A stretch of 64,000 nt of DNA from assembly GCA_902362595.1 (NCBI GenBank), contig CABIXF010000005.1:1-64000 (forward strand), in the 5' to 3' direction. How positions within the stretch are numbered: position 1 is the first letter of the stretch; each line of letters starts with the position of its first letter. The translations under genes were made by a program, and so were the position numbers. Below are positions 46,880 to 55,521 of the stretch, one piece after another. The stretch is from Bacteroidaceae bacterium. Its GTDB lineage: Bacteria; Bacteroidota; Bacteroidia; Bacteroidales; Bacteroidaceae. The notes under the pieces were generated by a model. That model had not been told where the DNA came from. It saw only the letters and a program-made list of their open reading frames with translations, and did not search any database.

Positions 46880-47512
46880 ATGAAGACAAGACTTTTACTT
46901 ACGTTGGCAATATGTGTGTCGTTGTTTGCTTCGGTGCAGGCACAGGAATTCAGGTACGGACTTTCAGGAGGATATAATTATCACTCCACCAAGGAAAACA
47001 TGCCTAAATCCGGTTTTCATGCCGGATTGAAAGGGGAATATGCCTTCCGTGAGGCGGCGAAAGGGTTGTATGTGAATATGGGACTTATGTTTTCTTCCTA
47101 CGGCTGGAAAAGCCCTTATTATTATGTGATGAACGAAAATACTTACGAATATGAAAGTACGCCTTACTATCTTCATCTTCCCATTCACATAGGTTATAAA
47201 CTGCAGGTCGGGAAGAATGTCAGTCTGTTTCTGGATGCCGGCCCTCACTTCAATGTCGGTCTGTTCGGTCAAATGAAGCAGATAAGCAGCAATTTGGGAG
47301 AGCCGGAAGTCGTCAAGACAGTTTCCTCTAATGTATTTAAGGACGGAACGATGCCCCGCTTCGACTGGGGAGTGGGCTTTCGTGCCGGAGTGGAGATAGC
47401 CCGCCAGGTACAGATAGCCATAGGATACGACTGGGGCATGACGAAGACTTATCAGCATAATCCGGACACCAAGTTCAGGACGTTCGTGGCTTCGTTGACG
47501 TATTATTTTTAG
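46880..47512 (+). CDS. Outer-membrane beta-barrel protein (PorT-like)
   Basis: 210 aa with a signal peptide (MKTRLLLTLAICVSLFASVQAQ). The body is a small eight-stranded-type barrel (FHAGLKGEYAF, GLYVNMGLMFSSYGW, LHLPIHIGYKLQVG, FRAGVEIARQVQIAIGYDWG) ending in SLTYYF. It is the last gene of the sigma-FecR-receptor-DUF4249 operon, 24 bases after the lipoprotein. Its role is unknown; it is probably a small barrel accompanying the receptor. Confidence 0.85.
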   Translation: MKTRLLLTLAICVSLFASVQAQEFRYGLSGGYNYHSTKENMPKSGFHAGLKGEYAFREAAKGLYVNMGLMFSSYGWKSPYYYVMNENTYEYESTPYYLHLPIHIGYKLQVGKNVSLFLDAGPHFNVGLFGQMKQISSNLGEPEVVKTVSSNVFKDGTMPRFDWGVGFRAGVEIARQVQIAIGYDWGMTKTYQHNPDTKFRTFVASLTYYF

Positions 47513-47668
47513 TGAGAATGAAAATAATCACATACTGTTTCCACACCGGACGGACAATGGATAACCAAAGTGCGGCGGAATGTGAAATGTGGCGACTAAA
47601 TATGGGCAATCAGTAGAAAACCTGGTAAAATAGATACTTTCTAATCATCTGTCTTACAATTTAATTCT

Positions 47669-47676
47669 TATATTTG
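47669..47676 (+). promoter_or_regulatory. -7 box of the 267-aa envelope protein gene
   Basis: TATATTTG matches TAnnTTTG, 28 bases before the ATG at 47705. Confidence 0.55.
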
Positions 47677-47704
47677 TATTGTATTCACCAACATAGTTAG
47701 CAGT

Positions 47705-48508
47705 ATGAGCATCAGAATATATTTAATTACAGTGTTATGTTGCATCACAGTCAGTGTATATGCTCAGGAAAACGTCTCCGAACTGAAGAAAGATAGTCTG
47801 AAGACAATATCGAATGAATATGTAGGGAGTGAAAATCCGACGGTGAAACCATTCGCTGTAAAAGAAGAGATACCGGACATAAAGCCGGAAACGGATATTC
47901 CTCAAATGGAGATTCAGGAAATAAGGCTCCGCCGTCCATTTTATATGCCTTACTACACAAATCCTTCTCCGATGTTTTACGGCGATTACAGCACAAATGG
48001 GAAGATTGCTCCGAATCTGTACGGCTATGGTTCACAATCTATATTACCCGGAATTGGAAGAATCAACGAAGCCTCACTGATGTACCGGTATGATATAAAT
48101 GACTTTTGGGAAATTCAGGGAGGAGTGAATGCTACAAAGTATAATTTCCCATTCAGTACAGGTCAGGCTTTCGGTGCGGCAGGAGCCCTCATCTACAGAC
48201 CAACCGACAAACTGAGCTTCAGAGCCTTTGGCTCATACGCTCCCACAAGTGCCTACGGGTTTTACATGAACCGTTACGGGGGGACTATCGGCTATGAGTT
48301 CAATGATCGTTGGGGAGTGGAAATGGGCGTTGAAAGAATATACGACCCTATGAGAAAAAGTTGGGATACCCGTCCTATAGCAATACCTTACTATAAGTTC
48401 AATAAGACCAAGATAGGTCTGGATGTGGGAGGTATTCTGTATGAAATAGTAAGAAGCGTTAAATTTAAAAACCAAGGGGGCAATCCTACCATCATGCCGG
48501 GACGATAA
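47705..48508 (+). CDS. Exported outer-membrane-type protein, unknown
   Basis: 267 aa with a signal peptide (about 1-20, ending SVYAQ). A polar linker rich in Pro, Glu and Lys (about 25-75) precedes a beta-rich domain (EASLMYRYDINDFWEIQGGVNATKY, LSFRAFGSYAPTSAYGFYMN, GGTIGYEFNDRWGVEMGVER), suggesting a small barrel or surface sheet. I recognise no named family. It has its own promoter and no coupled neighbour. Confidence 0.75.
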   Translation: MSIRIYLITVLCCITVSVYAQENVSELKKDSLKTISNEYVGSENPTVKPFAVKEEIPDIKPETDIPQMEIQEIRLRRPFYMPYYTNPSPMFYGDYSTNGKIAPNLYGYGSQSILPGIGRINEASLMYRYDINDFWEIQGGVNATKYNFPFSTGQAFGAAGALIYRPTDKLSFRAFGSYAPTSAYGFYMNRYGGTIGYEFNDRWGVEMGVERIYDPMRKSWDTRPIAIPYYKFNKTKIGLDVGGILYEIVRSVKFKNQGGNPTIMPGR

Positions 48509-48700
48509 CTTTCCACGCTTTGAGATGTTTTTTAATCATTTGAACGGTCTTTTGAATTCTAACTTTTATTCTAAAGTCTAAAAATATGGAATAAGATTAT
48601 AAGACCAATTTTTAAGAAAGATAAAAAGTAAGCTTGTATTCTTTTTATTCCAGAATAAACATATAAATTAGACACCGAATCACCCATAAAAGGATTACAG

Positions 48701-49042
48701 ATGAATTTGTATAATATGAGACTTAAACTGATTGTTCTACTGATTTGCAGCATCATGCAGGTGGGCTGTGCATCCCTTTTGGGAGTGCAAAACAGTAAGT
48801 TCACTTCCGAAAAGATTGAAATTGGAATGAGTAAAAAGGATTTTTTGGCACTTGTTGGTGAACCCTACGCGAAGGAAATGACAATGGATATACATAACCG
48901 TCCCCTTGAACGGTTGCTGTATCAGGAAAGTCTTTACGACCGGGAATGGTACACTTTGACTACGGCATTTACTTTTCAGGATGGAAAACTGGTGAGTCAG
49001 GAAGTGATAAACAAAGAATATGTAGACAGAAAGACTCATTGA
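48701..49042 (+). CDS. Small lipoprotein resembling SmpA/BamE-type fold
   Basis: 113 aa with lipobox QVGC (Cys23 from this start). The start at 48701 has a good AAAGGA site 9 bases upstream; 48716 is possible. The mature part (IEIGMSKKDFLALVGEPYAKEM) resembles the SmpA/OmlA pattern of a short helix-sheet domain, then ends in a charged tail. It is probably attached to a membrane. The assignment to BamE-like proteins is tentative. Confidence 0.65.
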   Translation: MNLYNMRLKLIVLLICSIMQVGCASLLGVQNSKFTSEKIEIGMSKKDFLALVGEPYAKEMTMDIHNRPLERLLYQESLYDREWYTLTTAFTFQDGKLVSQEVINKEYVDRKTH

Positions 49043-49059
49043 TAAACCTTGACAATGCG

Positions 49060-49204
49060 ATGAAGAACGTAATTCTTCTCTTTGTTGTATGTCTCGTTTG
49101 AAACCTACAGGAAGAAACTGGAAGAAGGGAAAGAGATGGAAATTTTTTTGGCTCCCCGAGATATAAAAATCAAAGAAGTGGTGATAAAACACCTAGTTCG
49201 TTAG
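49060..49204 (+). pseudogene. Possible frameshifted remnant of a small exported protein
   Basis: An ATG at 49060 begins a signal-like MKNVILLFVVCLV that stops at once. A second frame continues with SFETYRKKLEEGKEMEIF and IKIKEVVIKHLVR to a TAG at 49202-49204. Joined by one frameshift the two give about 48 residues that look coding. The remnant lies in the 342-base gap after the small lipoprotein gene. It could be chance; the evidence is only the amino-acid character of the two frames. Confidence 0.3.
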
Positions 49205-49215
49205 CAGGGGATACG

Positions 49216-49262
49216 ATAAAGTAACGTGAGTTCGAGAAGGACATCAAACTCACGTTATTTCA
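49216..49262. terminator. Hairpin between convergent genes
   Basis: Stem AAAGTAACGTGAGTT against AAACTCACGTTATTT with a 13-base loop. It lacks a long U-tract but is placed to end both the plus-strand lipoprotein transcript and the minus-strand lipoprotein operon. Bases 49263-49384 hold nothing I can support. Confidence 0.6.
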
Positions 49263-49384
49263 TATTGCTCTGTTACTCTGTATTTATATTCTTTATTGTT
49301 TTCTGCTCGTCATGCACCTGCAAAGCGCTTGGTACGCCTAAAGTTAAACTGTTCGGATTGAGAAATCTCCATTTGATTATACGG

Positions 49385-50251
49385 TCAATCCAACACGCCT
49401 TCCGGTATAGATGCTGTGCTAACTAGTCCTGTTATTTCATATTCTGTATCAGGAACAGTCATTACCATTTTCATATCTATGGGGGAAGGTGATTTTGTCT
49501 GGGAGTTATCCGTAAGTTCCTTCCAATCTATGCCTAAATAGTTTTGAACGGCTTGTAGTGCGTATGAAGAACTTGCATTTTCACCCCATAATTCGATTTG
49601 AAAATCATGGGCCGTTGTGGCAGTACTGGAATCAGTCAAGTTCCCATCCTCATTGGAAGGATATGTTAAACGTAAATTAGGAATGTAATATAATTGTGAC
49701 GATGGATCTGTATCTGAGTCAATAGTAACAAAGAACTCATAACTGCCTTTAACCAGTGGCTGGTTGTATAACTGTCCATGTATATTGTCTTTAACAAAGA
49801 GATAGTAATCACGTGCTTGATTGTTTACTAAAAAAAGTACCATACCAGTTTTCAGTATCGGATGATTGCTCTCAGCAATGGCGTATGCCAGGTAGCAATC
49901 CGTCACTTTCACTTCTACTGTCTTCATATCACCTGTTACATTGTCCGTCACGTTGAGTGTGGTCTTTCCTTTCTGTTTACCTTCGATAAAAATATAGGTG
50001 TTTGCTCCTTCGTTTTGAATTATCTTGGCTTCTACCATAGTTTCATCTGCTGCGGAAACACTGAAGTCTCCACTCCCGTTTGTAATAGGAATCTGGGTGC
50101 CAACGTATTTTAATCTTACTTCATAAGAAGTTTTATTAAGGTTGAATGGAATCACGTTATTCGTGTTTTCGTTACCAGCGTCGCTGCATCCTGTAAGACC
50201 GCATACTGACAGGAGCAATATTCCTAATAGAAATCTTGTTTTCATTTTCAT
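49385..50251 (-). CDS. Lipoprotein, unknown function
   Basis: 288 aa with lipobox LTGC (Cys22), followed by SDAGNEN. The N-terminal half resembles a bacterial Ig-like (BIG2-like) domain (TSYEVRLKYVGTQIPITNGSGDFSVSAADETMVEAKI, GKTTLNVTDNVTGD). The C-terminal half is not recognised. It is probably anchored in the outer membrane. An internal start at 50245 is equally possible. It lies 15 bases after the 78-aa lipoprotein gene on the same strand, so the two are likely co-transcribed. Confidence 0.75.
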   Translation of the reverse strand: MKMKTRFLLGILLLSVCGLTGCSDAGNENTNNVIPFNLNKTSYEVRLKYVGTQIPITNGSGDFSVSAADETMVEAKIIQNEGANTYIFIEGKQKGKTTLNVTDNVTGDMKTVEVKVTDCYLAYAIAESNHPILKTGMVLFLVNNQARDYYLFVKDNIHGQLYNQPLVKGSYEFFVTIDSDTDPSSQLYYIPNLRLTYPSNEDGNLTDSSTATTAHDFQIELWGENASSSYALQAVQNYLGIDWKELTDNSQTKSPSPIDMKMVMTVPDTEYEITGLVSTASIPEGVLD

Positions 50252-50266
50252 GATATAGTTTTGTAT

Positions 50267-50503
50267 TTATTTTTCTATTGTTACCTTTTCGTATTTTATG
50301 CTATTCGCACATTCCTTCGAAATGATATGTGATTTTAGGCAAATTGGAGCACTCACGTGAACCGTGCCGTGATAAGTACCTTTCATGTCAAATAGCACTT
50401 GTTGTATCTCTTCTTTAGAAAATTCCTCCTCTTTATTACAACTGATAAAGGTAAATGTAAACAGGAACAGCATCAATATTCCAAATAGATTCTTTGTTTT
50501 CAT
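50267..50503 (-). CDS. Very small lipoprotein, possible truncated DUF4840-like
   Basis: 78 aa. A clear lipoprotein signal (MKTKNLFGILMLFLFTFTFISC, Cys22) is followed by KEEEFSKEEIQQVLFDMKGTYHGTV, which recalls the beginning of DUF4840-type lipoproteins. Those proteins are longer, so this copy may have lost its C-terminal part. It is first in a two-gene minus-strand unit with the 288-aa lipoprotein. No -7 box is obvious upstream. Confidence 0.6.
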   Translation of the reverse strand: MKTKNLFGILMLFLFTFTFISCNKEEEFSKEEIQQVLFDMKGTYHGTVHVSAPICLKSHIISKECANSIKYEKVTIEK

Positions 50504-50900
50504 GTTACTTTTTTGGGGTCCCGTTTTTATGTGTTTTCTCGTAACTTTAATACTTATATCTTCGCATCTAAATTATTTATTTTATTTTGGAATACCAAAT
50601 GTTTTCATCCATATTGTAAGCGTATATATTTTATATTCAGACATACAGGAATACGTCCGGATAAACTGTTATTTATCCACTTTCTATTTGCCTTGCTACA
50701 GAGCAACGGTAAGTTTGTCAGACAATTTAAATCATACGGTTAATGAAAAGTAAAATCAAGGTTGACCGGAAAGTGCTTCGGTAGAGAGAAACCATTTTAT
50801 GGTCAATTATATTTGCGAGAAATGCAGAAAGAAATTTGGACGGAGTGGAAAGGTTTTCTTCGGAACTCTCTGATATTTTCTGTAAAATACTCTGATAATT

Positions 50901-50990
50901 TCTCTGTTTTACAGTGTGGGATTTGTGTACCACACTGTGAAATATATATCCCGCACTGTGGTTTTTGTATCCCACAGTGTGAAACAGAGA
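50901..50990. repeat. 21-base tandem repeats inside a long inverted repeat
   Basis: Three head-to-tail 21-base units (50915-50935, 50936-50956, 50957-50977) plus a partial fourth share TGTG at the start and CC(A/C/G)CA(C/G) near the end. They are enclosed by 22-base arms (50901-50922 and 50969-50990, starting TCTCTGTTT on each strand) matching at 20 of 22 positions. They lie in the 641-base divergent gap between the small lipoprotein and the GHL10 gene. The remainder of that gap (50504-50900) is AT-rich without a supported gene. Confidence 0.85.
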
Positions 50991-51098
50991 ATTTCTCCTG
51001 AGGTTTTCTTTTTTATATAGGGACGAATAAAAGAATTGTTACTGTCAAATCATTCATAAATAATATCTTGCTGGAGGGTGCTTCTCAAATATAATCTT

Positions 51099-51106
51099 TA
51101 TCTTTG
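51099..51106 (+). promoter_or_regulatory. -7 box of the GHL10 gene
   Basis: TATCTTTG matches TAnnTTTG, 38 bases before the ATG at 51145. Confidence 0.6.
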
Positions 51107-51144
51107 CGACTTAATCGGACATTTGTCCGGAAAGGAAAAAGAAT

Positions 51145-52665
51145 ATGATAAAATTGACAGATATGAAGACTAGACTATTGATGTTGTTTGTCCTGTTGGG
51201 AAGCCTGTGGGCAGGCAGCTTGCATGCGCAGGCGCGTTATCCTAAACGGGAGTTCCGCGGAGCATGGATACAGTGTGTGAACGGACAGTTCCAGGGAATG
51301 CCTACGGAGAAGATGAAAAAAATGTTGGTAAGCCAGCTGGACAATTTGCAGAAAGCGGGTATCAATGCCATCATTTTCCAGGTGAGAGCGGAAGCGGATG
51401 CATTGTATAAATCGCCATACGAACCGTGGAGTCGTTTTTTGACGGGCGTACAGGGAAAAGCGCCTTCTCCCATGTGGGACCCGTTGCAGTTTATGATTGA
51501 GGAATGTCACAAGCGGAACATGGAGTTGCATGCGTGGATCAATCCGTATCGGGCCAAGACGAAAGGAACGGGGGCGTTGTCGCCGATGCATCCTTATAAC
51601 CAGCATCCGGAATGGTTCGTGCAGTATGCCGGACAGTTGTATTTCGACCCGGGATTGCCGGAATCCAGAAAATATATCTGCAAGATTGTGCGCGACATTG
51701 TGAGCCGTTACGATGTGGATGCCATTCACATGGACGACTATTTCTATCCGTACCCGAATCCGGGAGAGGATTTTCCGGACAATATCAGTTTTGCGGCGTA
51801 TGGCCGTGGATTTACCCGTCGGGCCGACTGGCGCCGGGACAATGTGAACGTGCTGATTAAGGAGATTCACGAGACGGTACGCGAATGTAAGCCGTGGGTG
51901 AAGTTCGGGGTATCTCCGTTTGGTATTTACCGCAACCGGAAAAACGACCCGAACGGAAGTGAGACCAACGGGTTGCAGAACTACGATGACTTGTATGCCG
52001 ATGTGCTGTTGTGGGTGAACAATGGTTGGGTGGACTACAATATTCCGCAGATTTACTGGGAAATTGGTCATCCGGCTGCCGATTATGAGACGTTGATTCG
52101 CTGGTGGGCACGTCATGCGGCTGCTCGTCCGTTGTATATTGGTCAGGATGTGGTGCGTACGGTATCTAAGGCAGATTTGATGAACCCGAACCAGAGCCAG
52201 ATTCCTGCCAAGTACAATTTGCAGCGTTCCTTGCCGACCGTACAGGGAAGTTGCCAGTGGTATGCGGCTGCCGTGGTGGAAAACAAGGGTCATTACCGGG
52301 ATATGCTGGTGAAGGAATACCATAAGTATCCGGCATTGCTTCCTGCCTCTCCGTTCATGGACGACAAGGCTCCCGGAAAGGTGCGCAAACTGAAACCGGT
52401 GTGGACAGCAGACGGTTACATTCTGTTCTGGACCGCACCGAAAGCCAAGACGGAGATGGACAAGGCTTATCATTATGTGGTGTATCGCTTCGATAAGAAG
52501 GAAAAGGTGAATTTGAACGATCCGTCTCACATTGTAGCCATCACACACGATGAATATTATAAGTTGCCGTATGAAGACGGCAAGACGAAGTACCGTTACG
52601 TGGTGACTGCACTCGACCGTCTGCACAATGAATCGAAATCGGTATCGAAAAAAATAAAGTTGTAA
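51145..52665 (+). CDS. Family 10 glycosyl-hydrolase-like (GHL10/DUF187) secreted protein
   Basis: 506 aa; signal peptide to about residue 29 (LWAGSLHAQ). A GHL10 TIM-barrel spans about 35-360: REFRGAWIQCV, NAIIFQVRAEADALY, HAWINPYRA, VDAIHMDDYFYPYPNPGEDF, VKFGVSPFGIYR and NIPQIYWEIGH. A C-terminal fibronectin-III-like domain (about 405-500) follows. GHL10 proteins are predicted glycosidases, with some acting on cell-wall or exopolysaccharide glycans; the substrate is unknown. The start at 51145 has AAAGGA at a good distance; 51163 is an alternative. Single-gene unit. Confidence 0.88.
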   Translation: MIKLTDMKTRLLMLFVLLGSLWAGSLHAQARYPKREFRGAWIQCVNGQFQGMPTEKMKKMLVSQLDNLQKAGINAIIFQVRAEADALYKSPYEPWSRFLTGVQGKAPSPMWDPLQFMIEECHKRNMELHAWINPYRAKTKGTGALSPMHPYNQHPEWFVQYAGQLYFDPGLPESRKYICKIVRDIVSRYDVDAIHMDDYFYPYPNPGEDFPDNISFAAYGRGFTRRADWRRDNVNVLIKEIHETVRECKPWVKFGVSPFGIYRNRKNDPNGSETNGLQNYDDLYADVLLWVNNGWVDYNIPQIYWEIGHPAADYETLIRWWARHAAARPLYIGQDVVRTVSKADLMNPNQSQIPAKYNLQRSLPTVQGSCQWYAAAVVENKGHYRDMLVKEYHKYPALLPASPFMDDKAPGKVRKLKPVWTADGYILFWTAPKAKTEMDKAYHYVVYRFDKKEKVNLNDPSHIVAITHDEYYKLPYEDGKTKYRYVVTALDRLHNESKSVSKKIKL

Positions 52666-52876
52666 AGAGGGAACCTAAAGGTAAAAGTGTTCCTTTTTGT
52701 TTATTTTCTGGTCTTTTTTTAGTGAAAATGAACAAAAAGGAACATTTATTTTTTATAAATGGAAAGGTTTAGAGTTTTGTGAATGGAAACATAGCCGAAA
52801 GGTGGGTCTCCGTGTTTCTCTTTATTAATGAAATTGTTTCGGAGGGGACAGAAACTTAATTTAATATTTATTGACT

Positions 52877-53485
52877 ATGAAGAAGACATTATTAACTTTG
52901 TTATTGGGATTGCTGGCTGTAACAGGTTATTCACAGGCTAGATTTGACATCCATGGAGGTATGTCAATGGCAAACATCACTAACAGTGAGGCTGATATGA
53001 AAGTGGGTTATACGGTTGGATTGGGTATGGATTATGCCATTAATGACATGTGGTCTTTCCAGTCTGGATTGAACTTTACCAGCAAAGGCTGTAAGGAGAG
53101 TGAGGAAGGGGTCGATGTAAAGATGAATCCGGTATATTTGGATATCCCTTTGCTGGCAGCAGTAAAAATGAATATAACAGAAAGTAATCGTTTCGTGATT
53201 AACTTTGGTCCGTATGTAGGCTTTGGATTGGGTGGAAAAATGACTGTTGAAACTAATGGGGCAGAAGTAGGCACCAAGTTGTTTAAGAAGGTGGGTAACA
53301 GTGATGAGGCCATGATGAACCGCTGTGCTGTGGGTTTGCAATATGGTATCGGGTTTGAACTGGACGACCATTATTTGATTAACCTGACCGGACAGTATGG
53401 ATTTACCAATATGATTAAAGACAGTTTTGTAAATGAAAATAACAAGAACCTGGCTTTCTTGTTGACGGTAGGATACCGGTTCTGA
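52877..53485 (+). CDS. Outer-membrane beta-barrel protein (PorT-like)
   Basis: 202 aa with a signal peptide (MKKTLLTLLLGLLAVTGYSQA). A small barrel of the PorT/OmpX-like kind: FDIHGGMSMANIT, VGYTVGLGMDYAINDMWSFQSGLNFTSKG, VYLDIPLLAAVKMN, FGPYVGFGLGGKM and a last strand LLTVGYRF. The start at ATG 52877 replaces a TTG at 52871. It is related in type to the gene at 46880. Function unknown; it ends before a bidirectional hairpin. The 211-base gap upstream holds a GGAAACATAG motif only. Confidence 0.85.
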   Translation: MKKTLLTLLLGLLAVTGYSQARFDIHGGMSMANITNSEADMKVGYTVGLGMDYAINDMWSFQSGLNFTSKGCKESEEGVDVKMNPVYLDIPLLAAVKMNITESNRFVINFGPYVGFGLGGKMTVETNGAEVGTKLFKKVGNSDEAMMNRCAVGLQYGIGFELDDHYLINLTGQYGFTNMIKDSFVNENNKNLAFLLTVGYRF

Positions 53486-53536
53486 TTGCAGATGAATCTG
53501 TTGGAGATAAAAGGAATCTATTTGTGATTATATAAG

Positions 53537-53598
53537 AAATCCTCCTGTGTTTAGCTTTAGTTTGTCTTGCATTCTATGGCTAAAGGCAGGAGGATTTT
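53537..53598. terminator. Bidirectional terminator between the barrel gene and tyrA
   Basis: Stem AAATCCTCCTG paired with CAGGAGGATTT, extended by TTTAGC/GCTAAA, with T-tracts on both strands. It ends the plus-strand barrel gene and the minus-strand aromatic operon. Confidence 0.8.
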
Positions 53599-53637
53599 TA
53601 TTTTCGTAATTTTAGTCTGAGACTTTTTTTCTGTTTA

Positions 53638-54411
53638 TTATTTGATGTTCTTTCGGATTTTGGTCAGGTAAGCATGCATGCCTTCCGCGTCTTTCCGGCT
53701 GATGATGTCCAGCAGTTCGTTCAGTTCCGTACGGATACCTTCCACTTGTGCCGGCGTGCGGGGATTGAACAGGATTTCCTGCAAGAGGAAATCGTCTTCG
53801 CTCAGCACGCCTTGGGCGATGGCCATGTGGCGCTTGAAGGTGGTACCCGGAGCATCCTGGTGTTTCATGACGGCCGCAAACACGAAGGTCGATACGAACG
53901 GGATGGACAAGGAGTAGGCCACGGTTTCGTCGTGTTCGTCGAACGTGTATTCAAAGATGTTCAGCTTCAGACGCTGGTAGAGGTCTTTGAAGAAAATCTT
54001 GCCCAAATGGTCGCCTTCCTTGATGATGATGGCGTTTTCGGTGCTCAGTTTGTCGAGGTTGGCAAACGTGGGACCGAACATCGGGTGGGTGGACACGTAA
54101 CGGAAACCGCAGTGCTCGTAAAACTCTTTCAGCCCGGTTTTCACGGAGGCAATGTCGCTGATGATGCAGTCTTTAGGCAGGAGCGGAAGCACCTGGTTGA
54201 ACGCATCGAGGGTATATTTCACCGTGGCGGCATTGATGACCAGTTCTGGCTGGAATTCCTTGATTTCATCCGGTTGGGTAAAACGGTAGCAGTTGTACAT
54301 GAAACGCAGGCGCTGGGGATTTACATCGTACACGGCTACTTCATGTTCAAAACTCAATACATCGGTAAAGAAGGAGCCCATTTTTCCGGCTCCTAAAATC
54401 AATATCTTCAT
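53638..54411 (-). CDS. tyrA: Prephenate dehydrogenase
   Basis: 257 aa. The N-terminal Rossmann fold MKILILGAGKMGSFF binds NAD(P), and STHPMFGPT matches the prephenate dehydrogenase substrate region. It converts prephenate to 4-hydroxyphenylpyruvate for tyrosine. It is the last gene of the pheA-aminotransferase-DAHP synthase/mutase-tyrA operon, 15 bases after the previous gene. No ACT domain is present, so feedback by Tyr is not evident on this enzyme. Confidence 0.9.
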   Translation of the reverse strand: MKILILGAGKMGSFFTDVLSFEHEVAVYDVNPQRLRFMYNCYRFTQPDEIKEFQPELVINAATVKYTLDAFNQVLPLLPKDCIISDIASVKTGLKEFYEHCGFRYVSTHPMFGPTFANLDKLSTENAIIIKEGDHLGKIFFKDLYQRLKLNIFEYTFDEHDETVAYSLSIPFVSTFVFAAVMKHQDAPGTTFKRHMAIAQGVLSEDDFLLQEILFNPRTPAQVEGIRTELNELLDIISRKDAEGMHAYLTKIRKNIK

Positions 54412-54426
54412 TTCTCGCTCCCGTGC

Positions 54427-55497
54427 TTACTTGTTGATGATTTCCATTTGCTGACGGACACTTTCTTCGTGAATCAGCTCGAACACTTGCTTGATGAAGT
54501 CGGGGTCCATTCCGCAGAGTGAGCCTTGTGCGCCTCGCTTGTCCAGAATCTCGTTGTAACGTCCGGTCTGCAGGATGGTCATGTTGTGTTCCTTCTTGAA
54601 GGTTCCGATTTCGCGACATACCCGCATACGTTTGGCCAATATGTCCATCAGTTCGTTGTCACATTCATCAATCTGGCGGCGCAGCTCGTTCAGGTTTTCT
54701 GTGGTCTGGTGTTCTGAACGGATGACGAGCAGGTTCAGGATGTAGTCGAGGATATCAGGTGTTACCTGCTGGGCGGCATCGCTCCATGCACATTCCGGAT
54801 TGCAGTGTGATTCGATGATGAGTCCGTCGAATCCCAGGTCCATGGCCTGCTGGCAGAGCGGAGCAATCAGTTCACGCTTTCCGCCGATGTGGCTCGGGTC
54901 GCAAAGGATAGGCAGATTTGGAATACGGCGACGCAACTCGATAGGGATGTGCCACTGTGGCAGGTTGCGGTATATCTTTTTGTCGTAGGAAGAGAATCCG
55001 CGGTGGATGGCTCCGATACGTTTCAGTCCTGCATTGTTGATGCGTTCCAGGGCGCCAATCCAGAGTTCCAGATCCGGGTTGACCGGGTTCTTCACATACA
55101 CCGGAATGTCCACACCTTTCAGGGCATCGGCAATTTCTTGTACAGCAAACGGGTTGGCAGTTGTACGGGCACCAATCCATACGATGTCCACGTCGGCTTT
55201 CAGGCATTCGTATACATGTTTGGCGGTAGCGACTTCGGTAGCCACGTACATACCGGTTTCTTTTTTCACTTCTTTCAACCAGGAAAGTCCTTCCACGCCG
55301 ATACCTTCAAAGCCTCCCGGTTTGGTACGGGGTTTCCAGATTCCGGCACGGAAAATCTTGATGCCTTTGTCGGCCAAGGCTCTGGCCGTAGTCATGACTT
55401 GCTCTTCAGTTTCAGCACTGCAGGGACCTGCAATGATCAGAGGGCGTTCCTGAGAAACACCTTCCAGTTCGATGGGTAATAAATCCAATTGTTCCAT
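54427..55497 (-). CDS. Bifunctional DAHP synthase/chorismate mutase
   Basis: 356 aa. Residues about 15-260 are a type I-beta DAHP synthase (LIIAGPCSAE, FRAGIWKPRTKPGGFEG, GARTTANPF, AIHRGFSSY, LCDPSHIGGKRE, GLIIESHCNP). Residues about 265-350 are a type II (AroQ) chorismate mutase (NLNELRRQIDECDNELMDILAKRMRVCREIGTFKKEHN). It thus starts the shikimate route and converts chorismate to prephenate. The fusion is typical of Bacteroidetes, where the mutase part can transmit prephenate feedback. Third gene of the aromatic operon. Confidence 0.95.
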   Translation of the reverse strand: MEQLDLLPIELEGVSQERPLIIAGPCSAETEEQVMTTARALADKGIKIFRAGIWKPRTKPGGFEGIGVEGLSWLKEVKKETGMYVATEVATAKHVYECLKADVDIVWIGARTTANPFAVQEIADALKGVDIPVYVKNPVNPDLELWIGALERINNAGLKRIGAIHRGFSSYDKKIYRNLPQWHIPIELRRRIPNLPILCDPSHIGGKRELIAPLCQQAMDLGFDGLIIESHCNPECAWSDAAQQVTPDILDYILNLLVIRSEHQTTENLNELRRQIDECDNELMDILAKRMRVCREIGTFKKEHNMTILQTGRYNEILDKRGAQGSLCGMDPDFIKQVFELIHEESVRQQMEIINK

Positions 55498-55521
55498 GGT
55501 AGTATTTGATTTTTGTAATGT

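Noticed and set aside
49226..49426. 66-codon ORF with a hydrophobic segment
   Set aside because: It begins inside a terminator-like hairpin and overlaps the end of the convergent lipoprotein gene; no supporting signal.
50915..50985. CRISPR-like repeat pattern
   Set aside because: Units are 21 bases with no spacers between them, and no cas genes are nearby.
50762..51001. 79-codon ORF with repeated Cys-Pro-His motifs
   Set aside because: The Cys pattern comes from the 21-base tandem repeat being read in frame (7 codons per unit); the repeat is better explained as intergenic DNA.
51175..52626. 483-codon open frame on minus, opposite the GHL10 gene
   Set aside because: Its composition is rich in His, Arg and Ile without domains; it is antisense to a clear glycosyl-hydrolase-like gene.
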